DNA of 64,000 nt from Planctomycetota bacterium (GTDB lineage Bacteria > Planctomycetota > Planctomycetia > Gemmatales > Gemmataceae), in NCBI GenBank assembly GCA_016873225.1, contig VGXS01000001.1:220066-284065 (forward strand), in the 5' to 3' direction. The first letter of the stretch is position 1. Each line of letters starts with the position of its first letter. The notes beneath the pieces are model-generated. The model ran no database searches and had not been told where the DNA came from. It saw only the letters and a program-made list of their open reading frames with translations. Positions 35,799-42,825 of this stretch are shown here, in pieces. The translations under genes and the position numbers were made by a program.

Positions 35799-36319
35799 GC
35801 GGAACATCCCATCCCGGCCTGCCATTCAATCCCTACAAGGCGTGGCTGGGGATTGATGTCACCGGCCGCAAACCTACCCATTACGAACTGCTGGGGCTGG
35901 AGTTCGGTGTGGTGGATGCCGCTACGGCCAAGGCATCAGTGCTGGAACGGTCCGCCAAGGTTCGCCACTACCAGGCCGGCAAGCATGCCGACCTGGCCGC
36001 GCAAGTCCTTGATGAACTGGCGGAAGCCCAACTGGTGCTGACAAACGCCGAGAAGAAAAAGGAATACGACAAAAAGTTTCCTATCGTCTCCGTCACCTTA
36101 GTCACCCAGGAAAAAGAACTCGCACCAACGCCGTCCCCTTTCGACAACCCGTCGAGCGAAAAAAAAATCACGAGCATTTTCCAGAAAGATCAGCAATCCA
36201 CCGAAAAAGAAAACAGGATATCGAATACCTCCAGCTCTTGCGATCGTTATTCTGGTCCTGACTGTGATCGGACATGTAACCTTGGGTTTGGGCACCTATG
36301 CGTGGTTGATGGGTGGTAG
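35795..36319 (+). CDS. Degenerate J-domain-like protein, 5' part of a frameshifted J-like/FGE gene
   Basis: The frame starting at 35795 has GGAGG six bases upstream and overlaps the kinase stop. It encodes NPYKAWLGI, then HYELLGLEFGVVDAATAKAS through LTNAEKKKEYDKKF (residues ~28-95), a J-domain-like fold in which the canonical HPD tripeptide is missing. After residue ~122 the frame reads an unlikely Ser/Cys-rich tail to a stop at 36319. At an A9 run (36159-36167) the +1-shifted frame instead continues KKSRAFSRKISNPPKKKTGY and a transmembrane helix into the FGE protein. The natural product is therefore probably one protein spanning 35795-39005, produced by slippage or broken by an indel. Confidence 0.75.
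   Translation: MSGTSHPGLPFNPYKAWLGIDVTGRKPTHYELLGLEFGVVDAATAKASVLERSAKVRHYQAGKHADLAAQVLDELAEAQLVLTNAEKKKEYDKKFPIVSVTLVTQEKELAPTPSPFDNPSSEKKITSIFQKDQQSTEKENRISNTSSSCDRYSGPDCDRTCNLGFGHLCVVDGW
36159..36167 (+). other. A9 homopolymer at the frame change (slippage or indel site)
   Basis: Nine consecutive A residues sit exactly where the J-like reading frame must shift by +1 to enter the frame of the transmembrane helix and FGE-fold domain. Removing one A, or adding two, joins the two frames without a stop. Long A runs are known sites of RNA-polymerase slippage and also of sequencing indels; the sequence alone cannot separate these. Confidence 0.7.
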
Positions 36320-39005
36320 CGATCCAAAACGGAATGAGGTGAAAAACGAGCGACCGGCAGTCGTGCAGTCACAGCCAGTGATGGAATCCAAACTATCGCA
36401 AAGCGGTGACCGAAAGGAGCACCAGGAAATCCGTTATAACGGGAATAAGCCACTTTCTGGTGTTGGATTAGCGTTAGCGGACGGGAAATCCAACTCATCG
36501 AATACTAAAAGCAAAGAAGGTATCACCACGACCAGCGGTCAATCCGCTGGCACGGATTCAAGCGGAATGGGCGATCCGAAGCCGACAAACTCCAATTCAA
36601 ATCTTCGCGAATCAGGCAAAGATTCCACACAGCCATCCAAAATCACAAACAGTATCGGAATGGAATTAGCCTTTATTCCCAAAGGGAAATTTCTGATGGG
36701 TTCATTGGAAACCGAACAAGGTCATGAAAAATTGGAATCGCCCCAACATGAGGTGGTTATAAGCCGAAATTTTTTTATTGGAATATACGAAGTAACACAA
36801 AATGAATACCTGAAGGTTACAGGGAAAAATCCAAGTTATTTTCAAGAAGAAAAAACCAACACCGACACATCTCGATATCCTGTGGAACAAGTAAGTTGGA
36901 ACGATGCTGTAGAATTTTGCAATCAACTTTCCCAACTGCCTGAAGAAAGGAAATATAAAAGAAATTATCGTTTACCAACTGAAGCAGAATGGGAATATTG
37001 CTGCAGGGCGGGATCTACCGACTTGTATAGTTTTGGAAACAATAACAGTAACACAGGCGATTTTGGTTGGTTTGATAACAATTCCGAGAAAATGACCCAT
37101 GCAGTAGGTAAAAAAAAACCTAATTCTTGGGGACTATTTGATATGCATGGAAATGTCTTTGAATGGTGTTCTGATTGGCTTGATGGTTACAAATTGTCCG
37201 ACAACATCGATCCAATCGGACCTGCAAACGGACAATCGAGGATTTTCAGAGGTGGCGGTTGGGATTGGGGACCACCGATTGGTCGATCAGCGCGTAGAGT
37301 TTGGTCAAATCCTTCTGAAAAATACAATGCTCGAGGGTTTCGAGTGGTGCTTAATTTTAACGACAATACAGACAGCGGTTTAAGACAAAATTCAAATGTT
37401 TATCCGGCTAAAAAAATATTCTTGTCAGAATTATCTCAGCCAAAATGGCTTGCTGAGGAACCATGGCGAAGTCTCAAGGATGATTATCAACAACCAAATT
37501 CATTCCGCCTCCATCCATTTCATGGCCCTAAAGTTGCGATAGCACGGCACGACATCGACTCCTACATGGCTTTCAGTTCGAAGGTGCGCCTGGATGCCGA
37601 CCCCGGTAGTCCCATTAGATTCGCCGTTAGAGTTGACGATAAAATCCTGTGGCAATCACGCGACCTGGCAAAAAAGGGTGATGCCGATGAATGCTGGATC
37701 GATGTTCGCGGGCGCAAGCAAATCAACCTTCTAACGCGGGCGCGCGACAGTCACAAGTCCGCTTGGGCTACTTGGCAAGACCCCCACTTCATCAATTCGA
37801 ACGACTATGATGAAAAAATTAAGGCATATCAAAAACCGATTGATGATCCAGCGGTCACCAACTATTGGAACGACATTGGAAATCCGCCATTTGGCACAAC
37901 GCCGATGCCGCCCGTTGCAACTTCGCGAATCCGGTTTGTTGAACCATTGCAACTGATGACAAAAGAGGTAGTCCAGCGCAACTCCAATATGTCCGTCAAG
38001 ACTGCGGTATCCATTTACAAACATCACCTCTCGAAACGGGAAATGGAGGGCAACAAGATAACCTTGGATAAATTGACTCAAAACGGATGGGGTGTCGACA
38101 AAACAATTGGTTACCTGCTGTCAGAACCATTATTTGGCGGTCCACACGATATCAAAGACAAAGACATGATCTTTTTGACTTCAAGGGTAGATCCTAAATT
38201 AAACAATACCCAATATTTATTATCGAATCAGGTCAATCTTCAAACCGACCATATTGTGGTCTTCATTGGATGGGTTTTCACGAGGAGGATACCCGGGACC
38301 ATTCCGGTTGCCATTCGTCGTAATCCCGGCATCGGAAACACATTCACTCACGCCCTGCTTGTGGGGGATGATGCCATCAGATCCAACAAAAACATTCAAG
38401 TCCTAGGCACTTTTTTCATTTATGAAAAGGATCCGAATATCAAGCAGGCCGATACCGGCACTGGTTCACCATCCGTCCCAAACCAGAACAACTCCTCCGC
38501 ATCGCCAAGCAACAAAACATCCGGATCGCAAACATCGGATAATTCCCACCATCAATTTGACGCCAAGGCCTTGGCCGCTGGTGGGCAAGCAATATTCAGT
38601 CTTTTCCGCGAAAAAAATGGCCATCCGGAGGCTTACTTTACTGGAAATATTGTTGAAAATACAAGGATGTCCAGTCTTGGATGGAAAAGCCTGGGGATGA
38701 TCGGCAAGGCCAGCAACACACCTCAAAAAGAAAATATTGTTCTAAAAAGATTGCCAAATAATCAAGGAATTCCGGAATATCCCCAATATTTTATTGGTTC
38801 CCCTCCCAACGAAAGAATCAATTCAGCCCCAGGCCATGGTTGGGTTTGGCTAGAACAGAAACCTGGACTGATCGAGTGCCTCCTGATGCGCACCAAGCGG
38901 GAAGGCTTGTACAGCCTTGTCACCGACAAGCAGGAGATCGCCTCGCGCATGAAAACCGGCCAATGGACTATTGAAAAGCGGTTTTATATTTTGCCACCGG
39001 ATTAA
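36264..39005 (+). CDS. FGE/SUMF1-fold protein with NPCBM-like region (3' part of frameshifted gene)
   Basis: 913 codons from a GTG that lies inside a transmembrane helix (IVILVLTVIGHVTLGLGTYA, read from ~36243), so the true N-terminus is upstream through the A9 frameshift. FGE-fold at about residues 128-375: SIGMELAFIPKGKFLMGS, IYEVTQNEYL, PVEQVSWNDAVEFCNQL, YRLPTEAEWEYCCRAG, DMHGNVFEWCSDW and GFRVVLNF. The two cysteines used by true formylglycine-generating enzymes near the GFR motif are absent, so sulfatase activation is unlikely. A following stretch (PKVAIARHDIDSYMAFSS to CWIDVRGRKQINLL) resembles an NPCBM module. The C-terminal half is unassigned. The DNA is clearly AT-richer than its neighbours, suggesting different ancestry or relaxed composition. 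Confidence 0.75.
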   Translation: MIGHVTLGLGTYAWLMGGSDPKRNEVKNERPAVVQSQPVMESKLSQSGDRKEHQEIRYNGNKPLSGVGLALADGKSNSSNTKSKEGITTTSGQSAGTDSSGMGDPKPTNSNSNLRESGKDSTQPSKITNSIGMELAFIPKGKFLMGSLETEQGHEKLESPQHEVVISRNFFIGIYEVTQNEYLKVTGKNPSYFQEEKTNTDTSRYPVEQVSWNDAVEFCNQLSQLPEERKYKRNYRLPTEAEWEYCCRAGSTDLYSFGNNNSNTGDFGWFDNNSEKMTHAVGKKKPNSWGLFDMHGNVFEWCSDWLDGYKLSDNIDPIGPANGQSRIFRGGGWDWGPPIGRSARRVWSNPSEKYNARGFRVVLNFNDNTDSGLRQNSNVYPAKKIFLSELSQPKWLAEEPWRSLKDDYQQPNSFRLHPFHGPKVAIARHDIDSYMAFSSKVRLDADPGSPIRFAVRVDDKILWQSRDLAKKGDADECWIDVRGRKQINLLTRARDSHKSAWATWQDPHFINSNDYDEKIKAYQKPIDDPAVTNYWNDIGNPPFGTTPMPPVATSRIRFVEPLQLMTKEVVQRNSNMSVKTAVSIYKHHLSKREMEGNKITLDKLTQNGWGVDKTIGYLLSEPLFGGPHDIKDKDMIFLTSRVDPKLNNTQYLLSNQVNLQTDHIVVFIGWVFTRRIPGTIPVAIRRNPGIGNTFTHALLVGDDAIRSNKNIQVLGTFFIYEKDPNIKQADTGTGSPSVPNQNNSSASPSNKTSGSQTSDNSHHQFDAKALAAGGQAIFSLFREKNGHPEAYFTGNIVENTRMSSLGWKSLGMIGKASNTPQKENIVLKRLPNNQGIPEYPQYFIGSPPNERINSAPGHGWVWLEQKPGLIECLLMRTKREGLYSLVTDKQEIASRMKTGQWTIEKRFYILPPD

Positions 39006-39019
39006 CAGGGAATTCCACA

Positions 39020-40579
39020 TTGGGCCAGTCAGGCAAAACCAATTTCATCGGCATCGACCTTGGCACCACCTTCTCGGCCATGGCGTTCATCGACTCGTTC
39101 GGCAGGCCTTCGACCATCCCCAATTCCAATGGCAACAACACCACGCCCAGCGTCGTGCTCTTTGGAGCCGACGGCATCATCGTCGGCGAGGAAGCCGTGC
39201 AGGCCGCCACCATGGAAGCCGACCGGGTGGCCGAGTGCGCCAAGCGCGACATGGGTTCCCGGCACTTCCGCAAGTCGCTGGGCGGAAAGCAACTGCCCCC
39301 CGAGGTGATCTCCTCCTACATCCTGAAAAAACTCAAGGCCGACGCCGAACGCAGGCTTGGCCCCATCAGCCACGCGGTGATCACCGTGCCGGCCTATTTC
39401 GATGAAAAACGCCGGCAGGCCACCGTGAACGCCGGCAGGCTCGCCGGTCTCGAGGTGCTTGACATCCTCAACGAGCCCACAGCCGCGGCCATCGCCTACG
39501 GGTTCCATCGCGGCTTCCTGAAGCACGGCAACCACGACGCCGAGAAGCCGATCCGGGTTCTGGTGTACGACCTGGGAGGCGGCACCTTCGATGTCACCCT
39601 CATGGAAATCAAGGGAGACCATTTCCGCACGCTGGCCACCGACGGCGATGTGAAACTTGGTGGCCGCGACTGGGACGAAAAACTGGTGAACCTGATCGCG
39701 GAACGGTTCATCCGCGAACATCGGGAGGATCCGCGCCAGAACCAGGAATCGCTCTACGACCTGTACCGGGCCGCTGAAACGGCGAAACGCACGCTCACCG
39801 AACGGGAGCAGGCGCTGGTGGTGATGAGCCATGTCGGCACACGGTTCAAGACCACCATCAACCGGGCCGATTTCGAAGGCGCCACCGCGGCGCTTCTCAA
39901 CCGCACGCGCATCACCACTGAAATCGTGCTCCAGCAGTCCAAGCTCACATGGAATGATGTCGACCGGGTCCTGCTGGTGGGCGGATCATCGCGCATGCCC
40001 ATGGTGGAACGAATGCTGAAGGAGGTCACGGGCAAGGACCCCGACCGCTCGGTATCGCCCGACGACGCCGTGGCCCAGGGAGCGGCGCTTTACGCGGAAC
40101 TGATGATCCAGAAGCGCGGGCTGGGAACGGCGCACAACCAGTTTTCGGTGACGAATGTGAACTCGCACAGCCTGGGCATCATCGGCATCAAGCCCGACAC
40201 GGGCCGGCGGATGAACAGGGTGGTGATCCCCAAGAATTCCCCGCTGCCGGCGATGGCCAAGATGAACTTCACCACGCACAGGCCCGACCAAAGGTCGGTG
40301 CTGGTGACGGTGGTGGAGGGGGAGAGCGAAGACCCGGAAGCGTGCACGCCCGTCGGCCAGTTCATGGTGCGCGACCTGCCGCCGGGCCTGCCGGCCAAGT
40401 GGCCGGTCCAGATTGTGTACCAGTACTCCGAGAACGGCTGCCTGAAGGTGAACGCCATGGTGGCGGGCCAACAGCAGGGCGCGTCAACGGAGTTCGTGCG
40501 CGACAACAGCCTGTCGGATGACGACCTGATGGCTTGGGGGCAGCGATTAAAGTCTAGTAATGACTATTTTGCTGTTTAA
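39020..40579 (+). CDS. Lidless Hsp70 (DnaK-like) chaperone
   Basis: 519 residues from a TTG start with AGGGA eight bases upstream. Hsp70 ATPase signatures are intact: FIGIDLGTTFSAMAFID, VYDLGGGTFDVTLMEI and VLLVGGSSRMPMVERML, with NEPTAAAIAYG. After the ATPase domain (~390 residues) only a beta substrate-binding-like part (SHSLGIIGI to LKVNAMVAGQQ) is present; the helical lid of DnaK (about 100 residues) is missing. No grpE or dnaJ is adjacent, but the preceding gene encodes a degenerate J-like domain, suggesting a private pairing. GC content returns to the genomic level here and drops again in the last codons. Confidence 0.9.
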   Translation: MGQSGKTNFIGIDLGTTFSAMAFIDSFGRPSTIPNSNGNNTTPSVVLFGADGIIVGEEAVQAATMEADRVAECAKRDMGSRHFRKSLGGKQLPPEVISSYILKKLKADAERRLGPISHAVITVPAYFDEKRRQATVNAGRLAGLEVLDILNEPTAAAIAYGFHRGFLKHGNHDAEKPIRVLVYDLGGGTFDVTLMEIKGDHFRTLATDGDVKLGGRDWDEKLVNLIAERFIREHREDPRQNQESLYDLYRAAETAKRTLTEREQALVVMSHVGTRFKTTINRADFEGATAALLNRTRITTEIVLQQSKLTWNDVDRVLLVGGSSRMPMVERMLKEVTGKDPDRSVSPDDAVAQGAALYAELMIQKRGLGTAHNQFSVTNVNSHSLGIIGIKPDTGRRMNRVVIPKNSPLPAMAKMNFTTHRPDQRSVLVTVVEGESEDPEACTPVGQFMVRDLPPGLPAKWPVQIVYQYSENGCLKVNAMVAGQQQGASTEFVRDNSLSDDDLMAWGQRLKSSNDYFAV

Positions 40580-40593
40580 TTATGGAGAATATA

Positions 40594-41559
40594 ATGAGTC
40601 ACACTTGTTCAATAAAGGTTTTAAAAGGTGAAACAATCTATGGGCCATTCAACTACACCCAGATACAGAAACTAATAAAAGTAGGCAGGCTGATTCATAG
40701 CGATATGGTCTCAATAGATGGTTCGCCATGGGTGCCATTATCTCAAGTATTGAAACCACAATTAGGCATTCAGCAACAAGTAACACCGACAAATCCGATA
40801 GCAGAAATTATTTCATACAATTCAAAATATAAACAAGAAAATTACCAATCAAATGATGCCCACTCAGAAGAAACAATGAAGAAAGATAAAAGCGTAGAAC
40901 TGAATGACCTTGGAATTAATAATTTTTCTACAGAAACAACTCACAACTTGCAGTCTTCTCAATATCAACAAGGAGGATCAATAAATCAAGCAAATAATTA
41001 TGTAAGCTCTTCAAGTCAATATCAACAAGTTTCAAATCAATACGAAAATCAACAGTATTTGGTCCACTCCTCACTTTCCATGGTTGGAACACCTTTGAAC
41101 CTTGGCTATTTATTAACAGTTGGCTTGAGTATAATAAGTCTATTATTTCCTTGGTACGGCGCATCCGGCAGTTTTTCCTCTAGTGACATCGGTGGATTTA
41201 ATGTCAATTTCAATCTAATCGGCATCCTTTATTTTCCATGGGGTCCAATGAGTCTTATGCTTGGGATAGCATCAATAATTATTTTCCTAATTTTTCCACA
41301 CAAAATTATCCTTTTATCAGTCTCGTTGTTTAATTTGCTAGTTGTGCTTAGCTGCAGCCTCATGATCTTTGCAATCCCGAGTATTTCTGCCACATCAAAT
41401 GTGGATATTGGCGGAGTTGGTGTTTCCGCTTATGCTGGATTCGGATTCACATGGGGGTACTGGGTATCATTAGCGACAGGTTGCTTATCATCAATATATC
41501 TTATTTCCAATATTCTACTTTCACCACACAGATTAATTAACCGCAATACGCCTTTCTAG
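40594..41559 (+). CDS. GYF_2-domain membrane protein
   Basis: 321 residues, function unknown. ATG 40594 has GGAG six bases upstream; an earlier in-frame ATG at 40582 lies only 2 bp after the Hsp70 stop. The N-terminal GYF_2-like domain (SIKVLKGETIYGPFNYTQI, then GSPWVPLSQVL) is followed by a Gln/Asn/Ser-rich linker and a C-terminal membrane part with about four helices: LGYLLTVGLSIISLLFPWYG, GPMSLMLGIASIIIFLIFP, IILLSVSLFNLLVVLSCSL and YWVSLATGCLSSIYLISNI. The gene is very AT-rich. It resembles the GYF_2 proteins at 5961-10598 only in architecture. Confidence 0.75.
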   Translation: MSHTCSIKVLKGETIYGPFNYTQIQKLIKVGRLIHSDMVSIDGSPWVPLSQVLKPQLGIQQQVTPTNPIAEIISYNSKYKQENYQSNDAHSEETMKKDKSVELNDLGINNFSTETTHNLQSSQYQQGGSINQANNYVSSSSQYQQVSNQYENQQYLVHSSLSMVGTPLNLGYLLTVGLSIISLLFPWYGASGSFSSSDIGGFNVNFNLIGILYFPWGPMSLMLGIASIIIFLIFPHKIILLSVSLFNLLVVLSCSLMIFAIPSISATSNVDIGGVGVSAYAGFGFTWGYWVSLATGCLSSIYLISNILLSPHRLINRNTPF

Positions 41560-41592
41560 AAATAAAAACTAAATTCAATCTGGAAACAAAAC

Positions 41593-42045
41593 ATGCGTGG
41601 TGAAATAGTTGATTTTTCATTTCAAACTGGTACCGGAATTATTTCATCCATCAAGGGTGATCGATTCTTATTTATAGGATCGGAATGGAAAGGAACCGGA
41701 TTTCCAGAACGTGGCCTATTAATCGATTTTGAACCTCGAGGAAACTATGCATACCAAATATATCCATTAAAATTTACAAACAAATCCAAAGATAAGCTAG
41801 TTGCCGGATTGCTTGCCCTATTCCTTGGTTGCTTCGGGGTTCATAAATTTTATTTAGGTTTTCCTGTTCCAGGATTGATTTTTCTCCTCATTAACACAAC
41901 TGGTATACCGCTAAATTGTGTAACCTTTGGTATGCCAATTGTTACCACAGCAATGATTTCGTTTATTGAAGGGATAATTTACTTGAGTAAAACAGATTCG
42001 GATTTTTATCAATCGTACGTGATTGATAAAAAAGAATGGTTTTAA
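41593..42045 (+). CDS. Cold-shock-like / TM2-domain membrane protein
   Basis: 150 residues. The first ~60 resemble a cold-shock/OB fold (MRGEIVDFSFQTGTGIIS, DRFLFIGSEW, GLLIDFEPRG). Residues ~75-145 are a TM2 domain: a basic KSKDKLVAGLLALFLGCFG, then VHKFYLGFPVPGLIFLLI with the DxF-like turn replaced by HKFYLG, and a second helix ending in GIIYLSK. TM2 proteins are small membrane proteins of unknown function. AT-rich, like its neighbours, and probably part of the same operon (33 bp after the GYF_2 gene). Confidence 0.75.
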   Translation: MRGEIVDFSFQTGTGIISSIKGDRFLFIGSEWKGTGFPERGLLIDFEPRGNYAYQIYPLKFTNKSKDKLVAGLLALFLGCFGVHKFYLGFPVPGLIFLLINTTGIPLNCVTFGMPIVTTAMISFIEGIIYLSKTDSDFYQSYVIDKKEWF

Positions 42046-42117
42046 TTGGTGACAGGTTTAATCGATAATCCTATGGGTTACTTGTCGACTCGATTTAACA
42101 ACATTGGAGTGTTTGTC

Positions 42118-42450
42118 ATGAATAGAAGATCCGTCGGGCTTTATTTTGTTAAATTGATGCTTTTTACTTTCACATTAATTGCTATTGGTTGTGCAGGTTC
42201 GCGAATTAATTCAGCTAATTTTAGCAAAATTACAGATGGCATGACGAAAGCTGATGTGGAATCCATTCTGGGTCCAGGGAAAGTTCAAAGCAGTAGCAGC
42301 GCTTCAGTCCCAGGATTTAGTGGAGCAGGAATATCGGTTCCTGGGCAATCAATGGCAGGAGAAAATCTTGTTTGGCAGGAAGGAGCGAAAGTCATTACAG
42401 TAGTGATTCTCAACGGTAAAGTTATTGCGAAAGCCGCAAACGGCCTCTAG
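42118..42450 (+). CDS. Small BamE/SmpA-like lipoprotein
   Basis: 110 residues. ATG 42118 has GGAG eight bases upstream. A signal sequence (LYFVKLMLFTFTLIAIGCAGS) ends in a lipobox-like AIGC with Cys at about residue 27. FSKITDGMTKADVESILGPG matches the alpha-beta turn of SmpA/BamE-like modules, and the end (KVITVVILNGKVIAKA) supplies the beta strands. A glycine/serine insert (VPGFSGAGISVPGQS) interrupts the core. It is the last gene before repeat array B, AT-rich, and probably outer-membrane or periplasm-anchored. The precise role is unknown. Confidence 0.7.
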   Translation: MNRRSVGLYFVKLMLFTFTLIAIGCAGSRINSANFSKITDGMTKADVESILGPGKVQSSSSASVPGFSGAGISVPGQSMAGENLVWQEGAKVITVVILNGKVIAKAANGL

Positions 42451-42525
42451 ACATGATTCCGGTCATGCGGATCTCGTGGACCGCATTTTCGAGAACTTTG
42501 AAGATTAATATCATAGTTGGGACCC

Positions 42526-42815
42526 GGCGCCTGACGGCGCCCGGCTCCCAAAATCCCTGCCCCGTTTAACCGGCGCCTGACGGCGCCCGGCTCCGAAATC
42601 CTTGCCCCGTTTAACCGGCGCCTGATGGCGCCCGGCTCCGTAATCCTTGCCCGTTCACCCGGCGCCTGACGGCGCCCGGCTCCGTAATCCTTGCCCGTTT
42701 ACCCGGCGCCTGACGGCGCCCGGCTCCGAAATCCTTGGCCGTTTACCCGGCGCCTGACGGCGCTCGGCTCCAAAATCCTTGCCCGTTTACTTGGCGCCTG
42801 ACGGCGCCCGGTTCC
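42526..42815. repeat. GC-rich tandem repeat array B (seven direct copies)
   Basis: Seven copies of the array A unit begin at 42526, 42572, 42617, 42661, 42705, 42749 and 42793, with periods of 46, 45, 44, 44, 44 and 44 bp. The first unit has the variant CCCAAAATCC linker, as does the first unit of array A, and both arrays are entered by a GGACCCGGCGCC-like edge. The copies differ at a few positions (e.g. CTGATGG in unit 3). No inverted unit is present. The array ends just before the DNA ligase stop codon. The 75 bp between the lipoprotein gene and the array shows nothing else. Confidence 0.9.
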
Positions 42816-42825
42816 CCAATCTCAC

